Below, one piece after another: positions 1 to 7,576 of a stretch of 64,000 nucleotides of DNA. The stretch spans positions 4,340,001-4,404,000 of the forward strand of contig NZ_CP146022.1 in assembly GCF_036967205.1 (NCBI RefSeq), given 5' to 3'. The translations under genes were made by a program, and so were the position numbers. Positions within the stretch are counted from its first letter, which is position 1; each line of letters opens with the position of its first letter. The stretch comes from Streptomyces sp. Q6. Lineage in GTDB: Bacteria > Actinomycetota > Actinomycetes > Streptomycetales > Streptomycetaceae. Under the pieces are notes generated by a model that was not told the DNA's origin, searched no databases, and saw nothing but the letters and a program-made list of their open reading frames with translations.

Positions 1-408
1 GGCCGGGTCGTGGCCGCTGCGGCCCGCGGAGGCGACGGTCAGGACGCTCTCGCCCCGGCCGGCCCGGGGGAGGATCTCGCCCTTCATCTCCCCGTGCCCA
101 TAAGCCTGGAGGATCGCCGCGGCCGCGCTGTGTTCGAGGAGCGGGATCCGGGCCAGGACCTTCGCCGCCTCGCGCAGGACGAGGCAGAGCGCGATGGCGT
201 CGAGGCCCGCCCCGTCGTGCTCCGGCGCGATCAGCAGGCTCAGCAGGCCCGCGTCGGCGGCCTGGGTCCACAGCGCGCGGTCGAGGTCGTCGGCCACGGC
301 GCCGGAGGTGAGTGAAGGGCTCGGCACGCGATCGGGTGCGACCGGCGCGAACACCGCGCGGGCCGCCTCGGCCGCCGCCTGCTGCTCCTCGGAGAAGGTG
401 AAGTCCAC
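1..408 (-). CDS. Acyl-CoA dehydrogenase, N-terminal part (runs off left edge)
   Basis: The 136 visible codons start at GTG (406-408), reading VDFTFSEEQQAAAEAAR, the usual opening of the helical N-terminal domain of acyl-CoA dehydrogenases. AADAGLLSLLIAPEHDGAG then matches the family's G-L-x-x-x-x-x-PE-x-GG stretch. The catalytic glutamate and FAD-binding C-terminal half lie outside the window. The family oxidises acyl-CoA thioesters at the alpha-beta bond with FAD, passing electrons to ETF; the substrate cannot be told from this part. A perfect palindrome about 100 bp upstream (509-522) resembles KstR operators, which would fit a gene of steroid or lipid catabolism. The gene points away from the paa operon. 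Confidence 0.85.
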   Translation of the reverse strand, partial: MDFTFSEEQQAAAEAARAVFAPVAPDRVPSPSLTSGAVADDLDRALWTQAADAGLLSLLIAPEHDGAGLDAIALCLVLREAAKVLARIPLLEHSAAAAILQAYGHGEMKGEILPRAGRGESVLTVASAGRSGHDPA

Positions 409-508
409 GGGCCTGTCCTTCCGTTCCCTGAGACGCTCGCCGTCCCCTGGGGATCCCTTGGCCGCTCGGCCGGGTTCGGGGGCATCGGAATCTGACGAGG
501 CGTCAAGA

Positions 509-522
509 TAGAACAGGTTCTA
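509..522. promoter_or_regulatory. KstR-like palindrome upstream of the acyl-CoA dehydrogenase
   Basis: TAGAACAGGTTCTA is a perfect 6-2-6 inverted repeat. It fits the TnnAACnnGTTnnA consensus known for the TetR-family repressor KstR of actinobacteria. It lies about 100 bp upstream of the GTG start at 408, a natural promoter position. Regulator identity is inferred from the motif only; no kstR is in the window. Confidence 0.5.
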
Positions 523-590
523 GGAGAAGGGAACAGGCGGAGGGGACGGGTTCCGAGGAGCGGGGACGGGGCGGGGGGCAGGGGCTCCCC

Positions 591-720
591 GGCTGGTGGT
601 GAGTCGCCGACGGTGTGCGGTCGGTGGTGAGTGGTCGATGGTGAGTGGCCGACGGTGAGCGGGCGGTGGTGAGTGGTCGGTGGTGAGTGGCCGACGGTGA
701 GCGGGCGTGGTGAGTGGCGA
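591..720. repeat. Tandem repeat, about three copies of a 42-bp unit
   Basis: Copies at 623-664 and 665-706 are 42 bp each and differ at one base (GATGGT versus GGTGGT). Degenerate partial copies flank them at 591-622 and 707-720. Each unit contains the shorter motif GGTGAGTGG twice, so the array grew from a smaller repeat. It ends about 20 bases before the paaE stop codon and is apparently non-coding. Confidence 0.85.
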
Positions 721-738
721 ACCGTCGGCGGCCCGGTG

Positions 739-1812
739 TCAGCGGTCGAAGTCCAGCTCCACCTTCTCCGTGGTCGGGTGGGACTGGCAGGCCAGCACAT
801 AGCCCGCCTCGGTCTCCTCCGGTTCGAGCGCGAAGTTCCGGTCCATCCGGATCGAGCCCGAGACGAGGAACGCCCGGCAGGTCCCGCACACGCCGCCCTT
901 GCAGGCGTACGGCGCGTCCGCGCGGTTGCGCAGCACCGTCTCCAGGAGCGACTCGCCGTCCTGGACCGGCCAGGTGCCCGCGCGGCCGTCGAGCTGGGCG
1001 GTCAGCGTGCTGTGGTCGGGGGCCGGGGCGGTGCGGGCCGGGGCGGGAGCCTCGTCCACGTGGAAGATCTCCTCGTGGACGCGTCCGCGCCGTACGCCGA
1101 GGGTGCGCAGGGCCCGCTCGGCGCCCTGCACCAGGCCGAGCGGCCCGCACAGGAACCAGCCCGCGATCCGGTCCACGGGAAGCAGCGCGGGGAGCAGGGT
1201 CGTCAGGCGCTCCTCGTCGAGGCGGCCGGAGGCGAGGCCCGCCTGCTGTTCCTCCCGGGAGACCACCGTGACCAGCTGGAACCGGTCCGGGTAGCGGTCC
1301 TTCAGGTCGGCGACCTCCTCCAGGAACATCGTCGAGGCGATGGTGCGGTCGCTGCGGATCAGGCAGAACCGGGCCTCCGGCGCGCGCTCCAGGAGTGTGG
1401 TGGCGATGGACAGGACCGGGGTGATGCCACTGCCGCCGACCACCGCCGCGTAGTGCCCGGGGGCCGGGTCGAGGGTGAAGCGGCCGGCGGGGGTCATCAC
1501 CTCCAGCTCGTCGCCGACGGCGATCTCCTTGTGGGCGTACGTGGAGAACGCGCCGTCCTCGACGAGGCGGACACCGACCCGCAGGGTGCGCGGCGCCTCG
1601 TCGGCCGGGGCGGCGGAGCAGATCGAGTAGGTGCGGCGGATCTCCGTGCCGTCCACGGTGCGGCGCAGGGCCAGGTGCTGGCCCGGCGCGTGGCGGTACG
1701 CCTCGCGGAGCTCCTGCGGGACCGTGAAGGTGAGGGCCACGGAGTCGTCGGTGAGCCGGTCGACCGCGGCGACCCGGAGCCGGTGGAAGCGGGCCCTGGC
1801 AGCTGCTGCCAT
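739..1812 (-). CDS. paaE: Phenylacetyl-CoA epoxidase reductase subunit PaaE
   Basis: Predicted 357 aa reductase that carries electrons from NADPH through FAD and a [2Fe-2S] cluster to the di-iron epoxidase PaaABC. The N-terminal flavodoxin-reductase domain has RTYS at 60-63 for FAD and GGSGITP at 126-132 for the nicotinamide nucleotide. The C-terminal ferredoxin domain has Cys304, Cys309, Cys312 and Cys342 in the plant-type C-x4-C-x2-C pattern. The length is normal for PaaE. Its ATG (1810-1812) overlaps the paaD stop by one base (TGATG), so it is the last gene of the coupled paaABCDE operon. Confidence 0.95.
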   Translation of the reverse strand: MAAAARARFHRLRVAAVDRLTDDSVALTFTVPQELREAYRHAPGQHLALRRTVDGTEIRRTYSICSAAPADEAPRTLRVGVRLVEDGAFSTYAHKEIAVGDELEVMTPAGRFTLDPAPGHYAAVVGGSGITPVLSIATTLLERAPEARFCLIRSDRTIASTMFLEEVADLKDRYPDRFQLVTVVSREEQQAGLASGRLDEERLTTLLPALLPVDRIAGWFLCGPLGLVQGAERALRTLGVRRGRVHEEIFHVDEAPAPARTAPAPDHSTLTAQLDGRAGTWPVQDGESLLETVLRNRADAPYACKGGVCGTCRAFLVSGSIRMDRNFALEPEETEAGYVLACQSHPTTEKVELDFDR

Positions 1813-2378
1813 CACAACTCCTTGAAGTGGTCGAAGGGTTCGCGGCAGGACAGGCAGCGGCGCAGCGCCTTGCAGGCGGTGGACGAGAACCGGCTGAGCA
1901 GCTCGGTGTCGGGGGAGCCGCAGTGCGGGCAGGTGAGATCGGTGTCGTCCGCGGTGTGCCGGGTCGGGCCGAGGCTGACGGTGACCGGTCCGGCCTCGCG
2001 GGTGGGGCGGGGCGGCGCTATGCCGAACTCCCGCAGCTTGCGGCGGCCTTCGGGGGTGATGTGGTCCGTCGACCAGGCGGGGGCGAGGACCGTGCGGACG
2101 GTGACCTCGGGGATGCCGTGCTCGTGCAGGACGCGCTCGATGTCGCTCGCCATGGCCTCGATCGCGGGGCACCCGGTGTACGTGGGGCTCAGCTCGACCT
2201 CGACGCTGCCGGGGCCCCGGGTGTGCACGGCGCGCAGGACGCCCAGCTCCGCCAGGGTGAGGACGGGCAGTTCGGGGTCGGGCACGGACCCGGCCAGCCG
2301 GCGCAGCTCGGCTTCGAGCGGGGTCTCCCGCGGGGTGTCCCGTCGGGTCTCCCGTGGGGTTTCCCGGGTGGTCACCAT
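1812..2378 (-). CDS. paaD: Phenylacetate pathway Fe-S assembly protein PaaD
   Basis: 188 aa. PaaD proteins belong to the MIP18/DUF59 family and are thought to help mature the Fe-S centre of PaaE. The DUF59-like core follows LEAELRRLAGSVPDPELPV, and a C-terminal zinc-ribbon-like end has two CxxC pairs (CPHC and CLSC). The start at ATG 2376-2378 puts a repeated RETP/RDTP segment at residues 5-18, encoded by tandem 12-mers, ahead of the core. The true start could be slightly downstream, but the 7-base overlap with paaC supports this one. Confidence 0.9.
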   Translation of the reverse strand: MVTTRETPRETRRDTPRETPLEAELRRLAGSVPDPELPVLTLAELGVLRAVHTRGPGSVEVELSPTYTGCPAIEAMASDIERVLHEHGIPEVTVRTVLAPAWSTDHITPEGRRKLREFGIAPPRPTREAGPVTVSLGPTRHTADDTDLTCPHCGSPDTELLSRFSSTACKALRRCLSCREPFDHFKEL

Positions 2379-3097
2379 GACGCCCCCGGGTGGCTGCGGT
2401 GCAGGTGCTGCATCTCGGCGAGCATCCGGCCGAAGGGCTCGGTGTGCAGGCCCTGACGGCCCGCTCCGGCGCGCCAGGCGCCGGTCTGCGGTCCTTCGGG
2501 GACGGTGAGCGTGGCCTGTCGCAGGACGGCGGAGACGGTCGCCGTCCAACTGGTCCGCATCTCCTGCCAGTTGATGTCCAGGCCCGGTATGGGCTCGAAC
2601 ATCTCGCCGGTGAACCGCCACAGGGCGTCGACGGCGCGCTGCATCCGCGTACGGCTCTCGTCCGTGCCGTCGCCCAGGCGCAGGGTCCACTGCCGTGCGT
2701 GGTCCTGGTGGTAGGCGACCTCCTTGACCGCCTTGGCGGCGAGCGGCGCGAACTGCGAGGTGCTGTCCGTCAGTTGGCCGTAGAGGAGGTGCTGGTAGGT
2801 GGAGAAGTACAGCTGGCGGGCGATGGTGTGGGTGAAGTCCCCGTTCGGCTGCTCGACCAGCTGGAGGTTGCGGAAGGCGCGCTCCTCGCGGAGGTACGCC
2901 AGCTCGTCCTCGTCGCCCACCGTGCTCAGCAGGACGCGGGCCTGGCCGAGCAGGTCGAGGGCGATGTTCGCCAGGGCGACCTCCTCCTCCAGGACCGGGG
3001 CGTGGCCCGCCCACTCCCCCAGGCGGTGCGAGAGGACGAGGGCGTCGTCGCCGAGGGCGAGGGCGGCGGGGACGGTGTACGTCAGGGGCCGGGTCAC
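2372..3097 (-). CDS. paaC: Phenylacetyl-CoA epoxidase structural subunit PaaC
   Basis: 241 aa ferritin-like helical protein that pairs with PaaA in the 1,2-phenylacetyl-CoA epoxidase. Recognisable stretches are LGDDALVLSHRLGEW near the N-terminus, ALANIALDLLGQARVL, and VAYHQDHARQWTLRLGDGT. PaaC is known to lack the working di-iron site and acts structurally. The GTG start (3095-3097) overlaps the paaB stop in a GTGA junction, indicating coupled translation. Confidence 0.95.
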   Translation of the reverse strand: MTRPLTYTVPAALALGDDALVLSHRLGEWAGHAPVLEEEVALANIALDLLGQARVLLSTVGDEDELAYLREERAFRNLQLVEQPNGDFTHTIARQLYFSTYQHLLYGQLTDSTSQFAPLAAKAVKEVAYHQDHARQWTLRLGDGTDESRTRMQRAVDALWRFTGEMFEPIPGLDINWQEMRTSWTATVSAVLRQATLTVPEGPQTGAWRAGAGRQGLHTEPFGRMLAEMQHLHRSHPGASW

Positions 3098-3401
3098 AGG
3101 TGCTTCACCCCTTCGGGGATCTCGTAGAACGTCGGGTGCCGGTAGGGCTTGTCGGCGGCCGGTTCGAAGAACGGGTCCTTCTCGTCGGGCGACGAGGCGG
3201 TGATCGCGGTGGACGGCACGACCCAGAGGGAGACGCCTTCGCCGCGGCGGGTGTACAGGTCCCGGGCGTTGCGCAGGGCGAGCTCCGCGTCCGGGGCGTG
3301 CAGGCTGCCGGCGTGGGTGTGGGCGAGGCCGCGGCGGGAGCGTACGAAGACCTCCCACAGGGGCCAGTCGGCGCCGCTGGACGGTGTGCTCGGCGTCTGG
3401 G

Positions 3402-3405
<4 letters not shown>
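3094..3405 (-). CDS. paaB: Phenylacetyl-CoA epoxidase subunit PaaB
   Basis: 103 aa small subunit of the PaaABCDE epoxidase. Family signatures visible are [20 protein letters not shown] at the N-terminus, the [15 protein letters not shown] helix, and the WVVPSTAI strand. PaaB bridges the PaaAC heterodimers in the known complex. ATG at 3403-3405 overlaps the paaA stop in ATGA, and its own stop overlaps paaC by four bases. Confidence 0.95.
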
Positions 3406-4391
<986 letters not shown>

Positions 4392-4695
4392 TCCAGGTCC
4401 CCCTCGACCTCGGGTGCGGTGCCGGTTCCGGTGCCGGGTGGCCATGGCCCTCGCCACGCTCCCGACCGATCGTTCGGTTCGTTGGATTCAATGGTGGGAC
4501 GCGGCGCCGTAGGGTGTCAACCCTGAACAGCCGGGCCTGTGGATAACCTCGGGCGCCTGTGCTGGACGGCCGCTCCCCAGTACGGTGCCGGTGCGTCGCA
4601 CGCCCGCGGGCCTGCGACGCCGAATCGGTTCGGCGGTGGACGGCCGGGCGAATCGGACGAACCAGGGGCCGACGGGACGGGGACGGGGAGCACCG
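4392..4695. other. Divergent promoter region, paaA / DUF5819 gene
   Basis: This 304-bp gap separates the divergent paaA and DUF5819 genes. It contains the PaaR-type palindrome at 4465-4478, which is nearer paaA. I see no other gene, RNA or repeat in it. Confidence 0.6.
4465..4478. promoter_or_regulatory. PaaR-type operator 1 (upstream of paaA)
   Basis: ACCGATCGTTCGGT has arms ACCGA/TCGGT and is the exact reverse complement of the palindrome at 9373-9386. Its position 74 bp upstream of the paaA start and its recurrence at the other paa promoters mark it as the likely operator of the TetR regulator at 10981-11589. Confidence 0.8.
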
Positions 4696-5514
4696 ATGGA
4701 CACGGAAGCAGCCGCGGCGGACGAGGCCGCCCGGCACACGCCGGAGCCGGTCACGCGGCCGTCCGAGCCGCCGGAGGCCCCGCGCCCCGAGCCGTGCGAC
4801 GAGGCTGTACCGCCCGAGCGGCGGGGCATCGCGGCGCTCTCCCCCGGCTACCAGGTGGTCGCCGGCCTGGCCCTGGCCGGGGTGGCCCTCGTCGCCTGCG
4901 TCCACGTCCTGATGGTGTTCCTGCACGTCGCACCGTCGAACACGCTCTCCAAGCAGCACGGCGCGCTGGTCGACGAGTGGATCTACCCGGAGTTCGAGCA
5001 GAACTGGAAGCTGTTCGCGCCCAACCCGCTCCAGCAGAACGTGGCGGTGCAGACCCGCGCCGAGCTGCGCGCCGACGACGGAACGCTGCGCACGACGGGC
5101 TGGTACGACCTGTCCGCGCGGGACGGCGCCGCCATCCGGGGCAACCTGATCCCCAGCCACACCCAGCAGAACGAACTGCGCCGCGCCTGGGACGTCTACG
5201 TGGGCACGCACGACGCCCAGAACCGCCCCACCGGGCTGCGCGGGACCCTGTCCGAGCAGTATCTGCGCCGCATCCTCGTACTGCGTCTGGACCGGCTCGG
5301 TGTCGCGGGCGAGAAGGACGTCGTCGAGCGCGTCCAGGTCCGTTCGCAGGCGACCACGGTCCAGCCACCGAAGTGGAGCAACGAGAAGGTGAACCAGAAA
5401 CCGTTCTACCGGGAGGTCCCCTGGTGGACGGTGACGTCGCGCGACGTACCGCTCGACAGCGGCACGCGCGTGCGCGCGGGCTCCGGCGCGGCGGGAACGG
5501 GTGAGGGCCGATGA
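4696..5514 (+). CDS. DUF5819-family membrane-anchored protein
   Basis: 272 aa. An acidic, Pro-rich N-terminus of about 50 residues precedes one transmembrane segment (VVAGLALAGVALVACVHVLM). An extracytoplasmic domain follows with WIYPEFEQNWKLFAPNP, the hallmark of DUF5819 proteins, which are usually encoded beside an HTTM protein. The molecular role is unknown. The ATG at 4696 is preceded by GGGGAG; an in-frame ATG at 4585 would add an improbable Arg-rich leader. The stop overlaps the next gene by four bases (ATGA), so the two proteins probably work together at the membrane. Confidence 0.85.
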   Translation: MDTEAAAADEAARHTPEPVTRPSEPPEAPRPEPCDEAVPPERRGIAALSPGYQVVAGLALAGVALVACVHVLMVFLHVAPSNTLSKQHGALVDEWIYPEFEQNWKLFAPNPLQQNVAVQTRAELRADDGTLRTTGWYDLSARDGAAIRGNLIPSHTQQNELRRAWDVYVGTHDAQNRPTGLRGTLSEQYLRRILVLRLDRLGVAGEKDVVERVQVRSQATTVQPPKWSNEKVNQKPFYREVPWWTVTSRDVPLDSGTRVRAGSGAAGTGEGR

Positions 5515-6722
5515 GCGCCCCCGCCCGGACGGTCGAGTCGAGGATCGGCGCCGCGGCGCAGAAGATCACCGCGACCGCGCTCGGCCCGTACCAGAGCGCC
5601 GTGATCCGCATCGGGTTCGCCGGCACCTGGCTGCTGTTCCTGCTGCGCGAGTTCCCGCACCGCCAGGAGCTCTACGGGCCCGACGGGCCCTGGGGCTGGG
5701 ACATGGCGCAGCAACTCGTCGCGGACAACCACGCGTTCACCGCATTGATGTGGTCCGACAGCCAGGTCTGGTTCGCGTGCGTCTACGTGGGCGCGATGCT
5801 GGTCGCCGCCCTGCTGATGGTGGGCTGGCGCACCCGCACCATGTCGGTGCTGTTCATGATCGGCGTGCTGTCGCTCCAGAACCGCAGCGTCTTCGTGGGC
5901 GACGGCGGCGACAACGTCATCCACCTCATGTCGATCTACCTGATCTTCACGCGCTGCGGGCAGGTCTGGTCGCTGGACGCACGGCGCCGCGCGCGCGGGG
6001 CGGACCGGATCGCCGAGGACCGGGTCGGGCCCGTCCTGTGGTGGGCCGTCGGTCTCGCGCTCTCCGCGCTCACCTTCACGGGCGAGGTGAGCGGCGGCTG
6101 GCTGAGCCTCTTCTGGGCGCTGTGGGCCGTGCAGGGCGTGTGGTGGTACCTCGACCGCCGTGCCCCGCACGGGGATCCGCGGCTGCTGTGCGACGTCGTC
6201 GCCAACCTCGCGCACAACGCGGCACTGTTGGTGATCATGGTCGAGGCGTGTCTGATCTACGCGACGGCGGGCTGGTACAAGATCCAGGGAAGCCGCTGGC
6301 AGGACGGCACGGCCGTCTACTACCCGCTGCACCTGGACTACTTCTCGCCGTGGCCCGCCCTGGGCGACCTGCTGACGGCGTACGGCCCGATGGTGCTCCT
6401 CGTGACGTACGGGACGGTCGCCGTCCAGGTCGCCTTCCCGTTCACGGTCTTCAACCGGCGCGTCAAGAACGTCCTGCTGGTGCTGATGATCACGGAGCAC
6501 CTGTTCATCGCCGTCGCGCTCGGGCTGCCGTTCTTCTCGCTCGCGATGATCACCGCCGACGCGGTGTTCCTGCCGACGTCCTTCTTGCGACGCGTCGGCG
6601 GATGGGCGGCACGCGCGCGTGGTCGCGTGCTCGACCGTACGAAGAGTGCGGCCGTGCCCGGTCAGCGCACGGCGGACGGCGCCGAACCGGCCGTGGAGGA
6701 GACGTCCGCGGCGCGCACGTAG
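5511..6722 (+). CDS. HTTM-domain membrane protein (gamma-carboxylase-like fold)
   Basis: 403 aa polytopic membrane protein with several hydrophobic segments (for example residues 83-100, 180-196, 237-252, 285-305 and 322-345). It contains features of the HTTM domain shared with vitamin K-dependent gamma-glutamyl carboxylase: GDGGDN after the second helix, and a Tyr/Trp/Lys-rich core including AGWYKIQGSRWQDGTAVYY. Bacterial members have no firmly known substrate. It is translationally coupled to the DUF5819 gene upstream. The charged tail after about residue 355 is likely cytoplasmic. Confidence 0.85.
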   Translation: MSAPARTVESRIGAAAQKITATALGPYQSAVIRIGFAGTWLLFLLREFPHRQELYGPDGPWGWDMAQQLVADNHAFTALMWSDSQVWFACVYVGAMLVAALLMVGWRTRTMSVLFMIGVLSLQNRSVFVGDGGDNVIHLMSIYLIFTRCGQVWSLDARRRARGADRIAEDRVGPVLWWAVGLALSALTFTGEVSGGWLSLFWALWAVQGVWWYLDRRAPHGDPRLLCDVVANLAHNAALLVIMVEACLIYATAGWYKIQGSRWQDGTAVYYPLHLDYFSPWPALGDLLTAYGPMVLLVTYGTVAVQVAFPFTVFNRRVKNVLLVLMITEHLFIAVALGLPFFSLAMITADAVFLPTSFLRRVGGWAARARGRVLDRTKSAAVPGQRTADGAEPAVEETSAART

Positions 6723-6732
6723 GCTTCCTGCC

Positions 6733-7545
6733 ATGAGCGAGGCGAGCACGGAGGACGGGACGCGGCACGAGGGTCCTGAAGGCGCCGTACGCGCCTGGCG
6801 GCGGCTGGCCGACGCCGCGGTGCTCCTGGACGGTTTCCACGCCCTCAAGCACGCGCTGCGCTTCGGCGCCGACGTCCCCGTCGCGCTCGCCACCGACCGG
6901 GCGGCCGCGCTCGCCCTGGCCGCGGACCTGGCCCCCGATGTCGTACGGGACCTGGACGCGCTGCTCGTGGAGGTCCCGGACGCCACCTTGCGGGGGCTCG
7001 TGCCGCGGCTGCACCCCACCGGCGTCGCCGCGCTCGCCGGACGCCCCGCGCGCGCCGACCACCTCGCGGCGCTCGGCAGGACCGGGCGGACCACGCCCGT
7101 CGTCGTCCTCGACAACCCGCGCAACCTCGGCAACGCGGGCGCCGTCATCCGGCTCGCCGCCGGTTTCGGGGCGGCCGGTGTCGTCACGACGGGCAGCCTC
7201 GACCCCTGGCACCCCACGGTCGTCCGGGGCGGGGCCGGGCTGCACTTCGCGACCGCCGTCGAGCGGCTCGCGGTCGACGAACTGCCCGCGGGACCGCTGT
7301 ACGCGCTCGACCCCGAGGGCGCCGACATCCGTGGCCTGAAGCTGCCGGACGACGCGCTGCTCGCCTTCGGGTCCGAGCGCAGCGGCCTCTCCGCGGACCT
7401 ACGCGCGCGTGCCGACCAGTTGGTGTCGCTGCCGATGCGGCCCCAGGTCTCCAGCTACAACCTGGCCACGAGCGTCGGCATGACGCTGTTCCACTGGAGC
7501 GCGCACAGCACGCACGCGCCCCAGCAGAACGTCGCGCCTGAGTAG
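6733..7545 (+). CDS. TrmH-family (SpoU) RNA 2'-O-ribose methyltransferase
   Basis: 270 aa. The C-terminal SPOUT domain shows its three knot motifs: NPRNLGNAGAVIRLAAGFGA (motif 1), FGSERSGLS (motif 2) and PMRPQVSSYNLATSVGMTLF (motif 3). The N-terminal 120 residues resemble a substrate-binding domain. The likely activity is SAM-dependent 2'-O-methylation of rRNA or tRNA; the target nucleotide is not evident. The last residues QQNVAPE are encoded by the first copy of an 18-bp tandem repeat, and the TAG stop lies in the second copy, so the C-terminus is repeat-derived. Confidence 0.88.
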   Translation: MSEASTEDGTRHEGPEGAVRAWRRLADAAVLLDGFHALKHALRFGADVPVALATDRAAALALAADLAPDVVRDLDALLVEVPDATLRGLVPRLHPTGVAALAGRPARADHLAALGRTGRTTPVVVLDNPRNLGNAGAVIRLAAGFGAAGVVTTGSLDPWHPTVVRGGAGLHFATAVERLAVDELPAGPLYALDPEGADIRGLKLPDDALLAFGSERSGLSADLRARADQLVSLPMRPQVSSYNLATSVGMTLFHWSAHSTHAPQQNVAPE

Positions 7546-7576
7546 AACGTCGCGCCCCAGCAGAACGTCGCGCCTC
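7523..7576. repeat. Three tandem 18-bp copies joining two convergent gene ends
   Basis: Copies of AGCAGAACGTCGCGCC plus two bases lie at 7523-7540, 7541-7558 and 7559-7576. The second copy has AGTAG in place of AGCAG and supplies the TAG stop of the methyltransferase gene. The third copy reaches into the paaN stop codon (7575-7577). Confidence 0.9.

Larger units (their letters stand above)
409..738. other. Intergenic region with promoter of the left gene and a tandem repeat
   Basis: These 330 bases lie between the acyl-CoA dehydrogenase start and the paaE stop. They hold the KstR-like palindrome (509-522), a G-rich stretch (about 538-590) and a tandem array built on GTGGTGAGTGG units (591-720). 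I see no coding region in it. Confidence 0.7.

Noticed and set aside
591-720. CRISPR-like or integron-type array
   Set aside because: The repeat is head-to-tail without spacers and there is no cas or integrase gene nearby.
673-2508. A 611-residue open frame on the plus strand across paaE and paaD
   Set aside because: Antisense to well-recognised paa genes with intact Fe-S and FAD motifs.
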